Positions 17,762-24,468 of a stretch of DNA of 64,000 bases are shown piece by piece (positions within the stretch are counted from its first letter, which is position 1; each line of letters opens with the position of its first letter). The translations under genes were made by a program, and so were the position numbers. Source of the DNA: Prevotella sp. ne3005 (lineage in GTDB: Bacteria > Bacteroidota > Bacteroidia > Bacteroidales > Bacteroidaceae); contig NZ_FOCK01000002.1 in NCBI RefSeq assembly GCF_900110085.1, forward strand, positions 186,001-250,000, in the 5' to 3' direction. The notes beneath the pieces were generated by a model. The model did not search any database. It was not told the origin of the DNA and saw only the letters and a program-made list of their open reading frames with translations.

Positions 17762-18436
17762 CTATCTGGTGATAAAAGGGGCAAAAACCTTGTAGAAATC
17801 CCTCACCAGCTGCTGCATGTTTTTCACGGTTTGCCTATTGTTGCCATACCTCTCCAGCATGTCGCTATGAGCCCAGATCTGCATGGAGGGCAAGTGGTCG
17901 CCGTCGACAGCCCACTTCTTGTATTCATACGACAGCATATCGGTATAGGGCTTGTAGATACGATTGCCAGGCTCGTCGCGCTTGAGGTCCTTCAGCAGTC
18001 CGGGGAAGAGCGTATTGATATCCACGAAGAAATCCACGTAGCCACCTGCCCTTTCGCGCTCCTTGCAAACAAATCGCCAAGCAGCGTAAATACAAAACCA
18101 CTCCTTCTTGCCATACATGTCAATCTTTGAGAGACAATTGCGCAATGCCTCCTTAAAATCCAAGAGCTGTTGAGGGCTTACCTGATAGAAGAACTTCAGC
18201 TCGGGCAACTCGGGTGTGTCTATCATGGGCAGGCTCTTGGGCTCGCTTTCGGGAGCCTTGGGCATCAGCTGGCGGAAATGGTCGCGTATCTGGTTGATGG
18301 CCTCCATAGCCTGAGCTACAGCGCCATGAACCGCTCCCCACTCCTGAATAAGGGTAATGAGGGGCAGCGCGTCCTTGTAAGTGGGTAACTGCAAGCAGTG
18401 TTCCACCAGATATGACAACTCAATCTTTGGAGTCAT
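17762..18436 (-). CDS. Hypothetical protein, middle gene of the primase cassette
   Basis: 224 residues, soluble, no signal peptide or membrane segment. Mostly helical in appearance, rich in aromatic residues (FFYQVSPQQLLDF, KKEWFCIYAAWRF, MLSYEYKKWAV) and ending DFYKVFAPFITR. I do not recognise the family. It lies 30 bases downstream of another unknown gene on the same strand and upstream of the primase-like gene; all three sit within the inverted-repeat pair. Likely co-transcribed with its upstream neighbour. A DNA-binding or accessory replication role is only a guess from context. Confidence 0.65.
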   Translation of the reverse strand: MTPKIELSYLVEHCLQLPTYKDALPLITLIQEWGAVHGAVAQAMEAINQIRDHFRQLMPKAPESEPKSLPMIDTPELPELKFFYQVSPQQLLDFKEALRNCLSKIDMYGKKEWFCIYAAWRFVCKERERAGGYVDFFVDINTLFPGLLKDLKRDEPGNRIYKPYTDMLSYEYKKWAVDGDHLPSMQIWAHSDMLERYGNNRQTVKNMQQLVRDFYKVFAPFITR

Positions 18437-18466
18437 TCCTTACGCGTGCGTACCTTATTTATAATA

Positions 18467-19126
18467 TTAGAGATGCGGGTTAGCATTCAATTCTGCGATG
18501 ATATGCTGGGCCTCGGGCATGTTGCTGTGGAACACGATGTCGAACTGATGTTCAGAAAACGCCTTGTAGTAGCTACTGCGAGTCTCGCGGATTTTATTCA
18601 GTAAAGCCTGTTCTGAGACACAGCCTTTATGGTCGAAACAGAAGAAGTTATCGCCGCTCTCCACCCCCCAGCTACCATTCTCGGAATGGAATATGGATAT
18701 GGGTATCTTGAACCAGTCTTCGGGTTCGTTAGTGTCAAAGCCTTCGGCATCCTTCTTCATGGGCCATTCGATGGTAATGCCTAGTGCCTTCAAACGTTTA
18801 ACCAACCTTTCGGGATCGCTGGCAAAGGAACTAAAGTCGTACTTGCGCTTGACATCGCTGGATAGCATATAGAAGGCTACAGGGCTTAGTGGATTACTCA
18901 GAATCTCGCAATCCTCCAACGTCACGTCTTCCATCACAACGCCTGCATAGTTGTTATTACCATAATCCACTACGGGGTGACTTATGGTCTTGATGCGCTC
19001 CTCACGTGATCTGGAATCAAACACCTCACGCACTTCTATCAGCGTGGCTATGTGCCTTACCAGGTCACCTTCAATATTGAGCACATTATAAGGTGGTTCA
19101 ATTTTTAAGAGATGTGTTTGTATCAT
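18467..19126 (-). CDS. Hypothetical protein, first gene of the primase cassette
   Basis: 219 residues. The start MIQTHLLKIEPPYNVL at 19126 is chosen because an excellent promoter ends 26 bases upstream, inside a longer frame that is therefore rejected. Acidic, soluble, no signal peptide. Features include YNVLNIEGDLVRHI near the N-terminus, DFSSFASDPERLVKRLKALG in the middle and a C-terminal helix-rich part (SEQALLNKIRETRSSYYKAF). Family not recognised. Its position at the head of a compact cassette with a primase-helicase-like gene suggests a shared process, but nothing in the protein shows which. Confidence 0.65.
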   Translation of the reverse strand: MIQTHLLKIEPPYNVLNIEGDLVRHIATLIEVREVFDSRSREERIKTISHPVVDYGNNNYAGVVMEDVTLEDCEILSNPLSPVAFYMLSSDVKRKYDFSSFASDPERLVKRLKALGITIEWPMKKDAEGFDTNEPEDWFKIPISIFHSENGSWGVESGDNFFCFDHKGCVSEQALLNKIRETRSSYYKAFSEHQFDIVFHSNMPEAQHIIAELNANPHL

Positions 19127-19151
19127 TGTCACCTGATTTTCTTTTCGAGTG

Positions 19152-19183
19152 CAAAGGTACACAATAATTAGTAGACGACCAAA
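19152..19183 (-). promoter_or_regulatory. Promoter of the primase cassette
   Basis: Minus strand -7 TACCTTTG (19152-19159) and -33 TTTG (19180-19183), 20-bp spacer; 26 bases before the first cassette gene. Confidence 0.8.
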
Positions 19184-19221
19184 TTAAATCCGTGTTTTCT
19201 CGCCCCTCGTTTTCCATCACA

Positions 19222-19249
19222 TTATCACAGTTCACAGTATCACAGTTTT
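19222..19249 (-). repeat. Right copy of 28-bp inverted repeat bounding the primase cassette
   Basis: Inverted relative to 15195-15222 with one mismatch (T/C). It lies 96 bases upstream of the first cassette gene and beyond its promoter, so the two copies enclose the whole three-gene unit (about 4.05 kb). Confidence 0.85.
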
Positions 19250-19360
19250 TTTTCTGCCACCCTACCCCCTCTTAAAGCTTTTATAAGTGTTAATAAATAT
19301 AAATATATGTATATATAAATTAAATATCAAGGATTCAAGCACCCTCAACCATCGCCAGAG

Positions 19361-19387
19361 AAACTGTGATATTGTGATTTGTGATTC
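19361..19387 (+). repeat. Third, diverged copy of the TGTGATA-type repeat
   Basis: Begins AAACTGTGATATTGTGA like the left copy and then diverges by a few bases. Same orientation as the left copy, 112 bases outside the right copy. Confidence 0.65.
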
Positions 19388-19460
19388 ACCCTCCTCCGCC
19401 CTAATCGGATAATATTTTACAATCAATACCCCTCAAAACACGCTCAAAAATCCCCTCCCA

Positions 19461-19526
19461 GTAAACCAATCCCTTACTCCGAGTAAACCCAGACTTTACT
19501 TATTATAAAGTCAAACTTTATGACGG
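19461..19526 (-). repeat. Degenerate 22-bp tandem repeat, locus A (3 units)
   Basis: GTAAACC starts at 19461 and again at 19483, exactly 22 apart; a third, weaker unit begins at 19505. On the minus strand the units contain GAGTAAGGGATT and GTAAAGTCTGG, related to the cores seen in the arrays at 30.8 and 61.7 kb. Confidence 0.55.
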
Positions 19527-19729
19527 GCAAAAACAAATGGGTGATTTTAGCGGATTTGAAGAAATCCAAATAGTCATTGACTTTTTGGAAATATTTTTAC
19601 AGCACGCAACAAGTCTGTCTTATTATTCAACTATAGTTTTTCATTTCCATTTATTTCTATGTTGTTTCAAGCAAGGAGTAGACACATTTTTGTGCCTACT
19701 CCCCCTATAGTAATTGGTATAACTCTGAA

Positions 19730-20953
19730 TTATCTATAATTTGAAGTATAAGTATAAGTCCTTCCGTTATATGAATATTCCCAAACAAATGTATAGGATC
19801 TGGAAGTAATATCAATATACGAATTTCTTACAGATACGGACTTCGTCCCCCCTGCTTCCATTGTTCCAAAACCAGTCTCAGTCCCTAATAAAGAACCACC
19901 TTCATATATAGTACATTTGTTTACTGTAACACTTCGTTTACTGCCATTTTTAAGAGTACTACTTACAAAATAACCAGAGAAGGCTCCACTTGGACCTATA
20001 ACAGTTGCATAACCGCTGTTAGTATCTGCACTTATTAACGATTCAATATCAGGTTCTTCTCTATTTGTCTGGACAATCGTTACTTTCTCATAGATATTCC
20101 ATTTCAAATTCCAAAAAGTAACAGTTGTTGTTCTAGCTTCACCCTTTTCGGTAAAAGGTGCCACTTTGATTTTCTGAACGAAAGACCAATCTTGAGTATC
20201 TTCTCGACCTTCACTTTCCACCCAATAGTCATCGTAATCGGTATAAAGTCTTACATTCGAATTAACCTTCACTGCAATTATCCCCCCATCTTCATATAGC
20301 TCCACATAGTTCTTGTCTAAAGTACACCAAGGAGTCAAACTTTGTCGTATTGTAATTTTTGATGAGTCACCAGTCTTATTATTAATTATGAGGACTTCGG
20401 CATTTCTTTCATCACCACTATTATTCTTTTCCGCTTTTAATACTATTGTAGAACTTGTCAAGCCTCTTGTCGTTGATACTGATTGAGTGATCCATGAAGC
20501 ACTCTCGGGTATTTCAACTTTATAACTAACGTTGCTTTGCACTTCAACACTTACTTCGCCCCCTTCTTCTGGGACTGTGAAGGAGTTACCTTTTATTATA
20601 ATTGCATCTTTTTGCTTCTGAACGACCTTGAACGAACGTGTAGCTAATTCATCTTTAATATCACTAATTGTTACAATACAAGAGCGATCATCATAGGTGT
20701 CATTTGCATACACTTTAATTAATATCTTTGACGCATCAAAATCAATTCTTGCATCGCACCAAGACTCATTTGCAGAAACACTATAGTTCTTGAAATCCTC
20801 TCCAGGGAATGACATTGACTGTTCAGCATTATCTGAAGAGAATTCAAGATCATTTATTACCAACTGTGGCAAGCGGCTTTCATACTCATCTTTACTGCAA
20901 GCCGACATTAAAGCCAAAAGTACAAATAATAATATTATTCTTATATCTTTCAT
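19730..20953 (-). CDS. BACON-domain lipoprotein
   Basis: 407 residues. Lipoprotein signal peptide with lipobox LMSAC (Cys near residue 19), so probably anchored to the outer membrane. Two to three BACON-like beta domains follow (residues about 40-115, 118-205, 210-300), each ending in a KVVQKQKD / ITIRQS / VTIVQT strand and showing EEGGEVSVEVQSN. A distinct C-terminal domain (about 310-407) ends in SYNGRTYTYTSNYR. BACON domains usually support carbohydrate or mucin binding. It is a paralogue of the next upstream gene (60-base gap), with a shared architecture up to about residue 300 and different C-termini. Codon use is AT-rich compared with the flanking genes. Confidence 0.85.
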   Translation of the reverse strand: MKDIRIILLFVLLALMSACSKDEYESRLPQLVINDLEFSSDNAEQSMSFPGEDFKNYSVSANESWCDARIDFDASKILIKVYANDTYDDRSCIVTISDIKDELATRSFKVVQKQKDAIIIKGNSFTVPEEGGEVSVEVQSNVSYKVEIPESASWITQSVSTTRGLTSSTIVLKAEKNNSGDERNAEVLIINNKTGDSSKITIRQSLTPWCTLDKNYVELYEDGGIIAVKVNSNVRLYTDYDDYWVESEGREDTQDWSFVQKIKVAPFTEKGEARTTTVTFWNLKWNIYEKVTIVQTNREEPDIESLISADTNSGYATVIGPSGAFSGYFVSSTLKNGSKRSVTVNKCTIYEGGSLLGTETGFGTMEAGGTKSVSVRNSYIDITSRSYTFVWEYSYNGRTYTYTSNYR

Positions 20954-21014
20954 ATCTTATCGCTTAACCGTGATGCGTAGGGCTTACTATAATAAAATGA
21001 TAAACGTTATTTAT

Positions 21015-22547
21015 TCAGTCGCTTATATCTTGAATTGTATATCTGGTTTCTGCCCAGCTACTTTTATAGAACCTTACTTTCTTTGTATAGTATTGCATAT
21101 TTGATTTGTTTATATAAATAATTTTAAGATAGAAAGTGTTATCCAAGAAATAATTCTCCAAATAATCTGTATGATCTTGAATCTTTACAACTTCGTAATC
21201 TACAGAACTTCCACTAGGTAAATTGATACTTTCACTTTTATTATGGAAACTATTTCCAGAACTCGAGTATGCATTCATATTCTTTATTTCTATATTACAT
21301 TTAGAATTATTCGTAATAGAAAAATCAATATAAGATGCAAAACGATCTCCATATACAACACCTGTTCCTATTTCGTATAAAGTTATTTCTTTTGAGATAT
21401 TATTCATATCAACTTCTTTTCTTAGCTCTACTTTTACTGATATTTCATCACTATGGGAACCATCTTTTGTCATAACGGATATCCTTGCACTTCCTTCGCT
21501 TATACCAGTTAGTTTTCCTTTACTATCAACTGTTGCTACAGTTGGGTTCCATGACATCCATGTTACATCCTTTCCTGTTTCATTCACTAATTTTAGATTT
21601 TTCTTCTCACCTACTCCTAAAGTTACATTTTTGTCATCAATATAGAAACGTACTGTTTGTTTCAAGACGACCTTCTTTGATAAGCCCCATTTCGTATTGC
21701 TACATCTAAATGTGATGGTTGTAGATCTACTGCTCGAAATTGGTTCTACATAGAAATTCTGTACAAAGCTGAATCCTTTTTCATCAGTTCTGTCTTGAAT
21801 ATATACCCAGGAATCATCTCGAACAATATCGATATCAGTATTGGTCGAAACTGCAATACTAAATTTACCTCCATTCACATCAAGTAAAATTTCGTCTTTA
21901 TCTATCTCAAGATATGGTGTGAATCCTTGCGATATTGTCACTTGAGTTTTAACACCTGTATCTTTATAAACAAAAGTAACTTTAGCTTCTCTCTCATCTC
22001 CACTTTCATTCTTCGACGCTCTTAGGACTACAGATGAACTAGTTAAGGATCTAGTACTTACCTTTTTAAGCCAATCTGCATCAGATGGTATCTCAACTTC
22101 ATAAGCAACATTGCTCTGAACGTCAATTTTAACTTCGCCTCCATCTTCTGGGATTGTATAGGACTTATTATCTATCAGAATCGCATCATTCTGTTTTTGA
22201 ACCACACTAAATGAAAGAGTTGTTGCATCTTCAGGATCGGTTAATGTAATCGTAGCCTGTCTTTCTTCATAGGTCTCATTTGGTTGTACATTAATAACAA
22301 CTGATGATCCTTGAATGGATGCACTACACCATACAGCGCTACTAGTTATGGTACACTTACTTATATCTTTAGTACCAATACTGACTGTCTTATTATTCGT
22401 ACCAGTCTCAAATGTTTGTTTATCAATAACAATACCCTTTAATGGGCTGGAATAATCTTCTCCACAAGAAACGGTACATGTTATACTTATCACCACAAGG
22501 AATAGTGATAATAGGGAATAGTTTATTGTTTTTATGTTCCTTATCAT
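21015..22547 (-). CDS. BACON and Ig-like (BIG2) domain lipoprotein
   Basis: 510 residues. Lipoprotein signal with Cys near residue 28 (TCTVSCGED). Three BACON-like domains (about 35-115, 118-205, 208-300; FSVVQKQND, VTISQGF, VVLKQTV mark their last strands) are followed by a bacterial Ig-like type 2 domain (about 302-378: VTLGVGEKKNLKL, PTVATVDSKGKLTGISEGSA) and a C-terminal beta-rich domain (about 385-510). It is a paralogue of the downstream gene. The ATG lies about 33 bases after a strongly folded RNA region with a terminator-like end, and no separate promoter is visible, so its transcript may pass through that RNA. Confidence 0.87.
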   Translation of the reverse strand: MIRNIKTINYSLLSLFLVVISITCTVSCGEDYSSPLKGIVIDKQTFETGTNNKTVSIGTKDISKCTITSSAVWCSASIQGSSVVINVQPNETYEERQATITLTDPEDATTLSFSVVQKQNDAILIDNKSYTIPEDGGEVKIDVQSNVAYEVEIPSDADWLKKVSTRSLTSSSVVLRASKNESGDEREAKVTFVYKDTGVKTQVTISQGFTPYLEIDKDEILLDVNGGKFSIAVSTNTDIDIVRDDSWVYIQDRTDEKGFSFVQNFYVEPISSSRSTTITFRCSNTKWGLSKKVVLKQTVRFYIDDKNVTLGVGEKKNLKLVNETGKDVTWMSWNPTVATVDSKGKLTGISEGSARISVMTKDGSHSDEISVKVELRKEVDMNNISKEITLYEIGTGVVYGDRFASYIDFSITNNSKCNIEIKNMNAYSSSGNSFHNKSESINLPSGSSVDYEVVKIQDHTDYLENYFLDNTFYLKIIYINKSNMQYYTKKVRFYKSSWAETRYTIQDISD

Positions 22548-22579
22548 AATTGTTAATAGATGTTTTAGTTTTTAGTATA

Positions 22580-22830
22580 CCAAAAGAAAACGTGGACAAT
22601 TTACTTCGTCTACGTTCCTGAGGTATCGCCAAACACCTAATGTACTTAAACTGGTAAATGCCCACGCCATGCGGCGCGAACTATCTACTTCAGTTCTTGT
22701 ACATTTCCTTGAAATTTTGGCGATTTTCAGGAACAAGAATCAAAAGTGGATGTTCATCCTATATGTCCTTTTTAAAAGTTATCTCAGCCCATAGGCAATT
22801 CCGTTTTGAGGGTTATACATTATTGTAATA
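22580..22830 (-). ncRNA. Highly structured RNA (small RNA or leader) upstream of the BACON genes
   Basis: Read on the minus strand, complementary segments nest in order: 22727-22734 with 22614-22621 (GTTCCTGA), 22716-22724 with 22625-22633 (ATCGCCAAA), 22699-22705 with 22639-22645 (AATGTAC), 22691-22695 with 22649-22653, and a tip hairpin 22663-22678 (CGCGCC-GCAT-GGCGTG). A further hairpin (22590-22597 with 22608-22615, one mismatch) is followed by TTTTCTTTT, like a terminator. A promoter lies just upstream. Together this is a long interrupted hairpin of about 120 bases in a roughly 250-base transcript. Candidates: a 6S-like or Bacteroidales-specific small RNA, or a regulatory leader of the BACON operon. 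I cannot name the family. Confidence 0.75.
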
Positions 22831-22835
22831 GAATG

Positions 22836-22867
22836 CAAATATACAAACTTATTCTGAAACTTCCAAA
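22836..22867 (-). promoter_or_regulatory. Promoter of the structured RNA
   Basis: Minus strand -7 TATATTTG (22836-22843) and -33 TTTG (22864-22867) with a 20-bp spacer; transcription should start near 22830. Confidence 0.75.
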
Positions 22868-22928
22868 TGTTTTGCAATAAAAGTATTTTTCTCTCGATGA
22901 TTTACACCCATAATCTCCCACACTATTC

Positions 22929-22955
22929 TTTCTTGGGGATGCGCTTCGTGGCGGT
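22929..22955 (+). repeat. 27-bp direct repeat, left copy
   Basis: A perfect 27-base match (starts TTTCTTGGGGATGCG, ends GTGGCGGT) to 24478-24504, which is the 3' coding end of preA. This copy is in non-coding sequence upstream of the LruC-type gene. Confidence 0.9.
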
Positions 22956-22961
22956 CAGGCA

Positions 22962-22983
22962 AATAAAACCAGACTTTACTACG
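22962..22983 (-). repeat. Single unit of the 22-bp repeat family
   Basis: On the minus strand it contains GTAGTAAAGTCTGG, closely matching the second unit of locus A (GTAAAGTCTGGG). It lies between the left 27-bp repeat and the LruC promoter. Confidence 0.45.
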
Positions 22984-23072
22984 GACAACGTAAAGGGCTT
23001 GATTTGAATCAATTATTTGGGGGTTATATCTATAAAATGGTATAAAATAATGCCCATGTGCTCCTTTTTTCA

Positions 23073-23080
23073 TACCTTTG
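23073..23080 (+). promoter_or_regulatory. -7 box of the LruC-type lipoprotein gene
   Basis: TACCTTTG followed by CA, 41 bases upstream of the ATG. No TTTG -33 box at the usual distance. Confidence 0.65.
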
Positions 23081-23121
23081 CACGTGAATTATCACATCTT
23101 TAAACTAAATTAAATTCAACA

Positions 23122-24378
23122 ATGAAAAAGATTTTTTCTTTAATGGCTATTGCTGCTGTAGGAGTAACATTTACGGCATGCCACAATAGCTTAGACGATG
23201 AGCGAGCTGCTATTCAGGAGAATGAAATCGCAGCAAAGAAGACTGCTTTCCAGGAAGCATTTACAAAAACTTTCGGAGAGATTAGTGGTAATCAGGATTG
23301 GGGTTTCGGTGAGGATCTTAAGTATCCTACTATCGACATGTCTACTTCCTCCCCTCTTTTCACAGATGAGAACTCAGCTGCCAGAGCTTTGACAAGAGGT
23401 AGTCAGGTTCCTGTAAAATATACCGATTGGAATGAATTGCAGAAAAAGACTGATGCTACAGCATACTACTTCATTCGTATCGACAATACAATCATTGAGA
23501 AAGAGAGAAATAAAGCCAATAGTAACCCAAGTGCTTGGATTGGCATGCCTGCTAATGAGTATTGGCCAAAGACCCCTCAGTATAATGCGGACAGTAATGA
23601 AGGTAAGGTAGATATGGCCAAGATTTATGAGTTAACCGGCAAGAATTTTATTTTTAACGACCTCGGCGTGAATAATGAAGTCCTCCGTCAGGTTCCTTCC
23701 TTCGAGACGGTTATTTCCTGGATTGGTCAGGGCGGTACCGCTAGTGTAAAAGAATATGAGGAAATCCGGGAAGTTTGCAAGAATTTTAAGGATGTTATCT
23801 GGTACGTTGCCAAGTGGCAACAAGGTAATGACAATGTCATCCACGTTGACGGTATCCTGACCGATGTTTCCCGTACCATCATCTGCGAAGATCTGGGTAG
23901 CATTGGTGACTTCGACTATAATGATGCTGTTTTCGATGTTACTATCTATTCGGATGAGGATGGCAATCACGCAAAGATTACCCTTAAAGCTGCCGGTGGT
24001 ACGCTGAAATTGACCGTTGGTAATCATGAGATTCACGAAGAATTGCTCAAGGATGGCAAGACCTATGAGAACGGTTCCTATCCTATGATCAACACTGGTG
24101 CTGGTGTGACAGCAGCTCCAGCAGTATTCACTTACGATTTCCCTGCTGGTGTGACGAACAATTTCATCAATAACATTCCTGTGGTCGTTACCTATAAGGA
24201 TGGATCAACAAAGACACTGGAAGCTACCAAGGGTCAGGCTCCTGAGAAGATTGCCGTTTTGAACGGTTTCGTATGGCCTTCAGAGAAGCAGAACATCAAG
24301 AGTAAATACAGCCACTTCAAAGATTACGTTGAAGACGCTACAGGAGAATGGAATGCACCTAAATGGTACGAGAACTAA
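23122..24378 (+). CDS. LruC/DUF4842-type lipoprotein
   Basis: 418 residues. Lipoprotein signal MKKIFSLMAIAAVGVTFTAC (Cys at 20). The N-terminal part has a motif common in Prevotella surface lipoproteins (KKTAFQEAFTKTFGEIS, NQDWGFGE). The central segment RTIICEDLGSIGDFDYNDAVFDV is the hallmark of LruC/DUF4842 proteins, with an Asp/Asn-rich loop that may bind calcium. The end is beta-rich. Function unknown; probably an exported surface protein. The gene, its promoter and its terminator sit between two copies of a perfect 27-bp repeat, which suggests arrival by recombination at the preA 3' end. Confidence 0.83.
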   Translation: MKKIFSLMAIAAVGVTFTACHNSLDDERAAIQENEIAAKKTAFQEAFTKTFGEISGNQDWGFGEDLKYPTIDMSTSSPLFTDENSAARALTRGSQVPVKYTDWNELQKKTDATAYYFIRIDNTIIEKERNKANSNPSAWIGMPANEYWPKTPQYNADSNEGKVDMAKIYELTGKNFIFNDLGVNNEVLRQVPSFETVISWIGQGGTASVKEYEEIREVCKNFKDVIWYVAKWQQGNDNVIHVDGILTDVSRTIICEDLGSIGDFDYNDAVFDVTIYSDEDGNHAKITLKAAGGTLKLTVGNHEIHEELLKDGKTYENGSYPMINTGAGVTAAPAVFTYDFPAGVTNNFINNIPVVVTYKDGSTKTLEATKGQAPEKIAVLNGFVWPSEKQNIKSKYSHFKDYVEDATGEWNAPKWYEN

Positions 24379-24415
24379 GTAGGCTGATAATAATTGAAGT
24401 ATTATAAATAAAGGA

Positions 24416-24450
24416 CAAGGCTCACAATTTCGGTTGTGAGCCTTGTTTTC
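24416..24450. terminator. Terminator after the LruC-type gene
   Basis: A 12-bp perfect stem (24416-24427 with 24434-24445, CAAGGCTCACAA / TTGTGAGCCTTG), 6-base loop, then TTTT on the plus strand. It lies 18 bases beyond the stop of the convergent preA and may serve it too. Confidence 0.85.
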
Positions 24451-24468
24451 GATAGGAGTGCTTTCACG

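Larger units (their letters stand above)
19184..19729. other. Gene-poor AT-rich spacer with three repeat types
   Basis: No convincing gene on either strand. It holds the right 28-bp inverted repeat (19222-19249), a very AT-rich run (about 19285-19330), a diverged third copy of the 28-bp repeat (19361-19387), three units of a 22-bp-period repeat (19461-19526) and a short hairpin GTAGACACA...TGTGCCTAC (about 19679-19702) that may terminate the minus-strand BACON genes. Confidence 0.6.

Noticed and set aside
22770-22800. A possible TPP riboswitch, because CTGAGA occurs in the structured RNA 5' part
   Set aside because: The other conserved TPP elements are missing and the neighbouring genes are not thiamine related.
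22849-23073. A 74-codon minus-strand frame next to the LruC promoter
   Set aside because: It covers the 27-bp repeat in a different frame from preA and runs towards the RNA promoter; no protein features.
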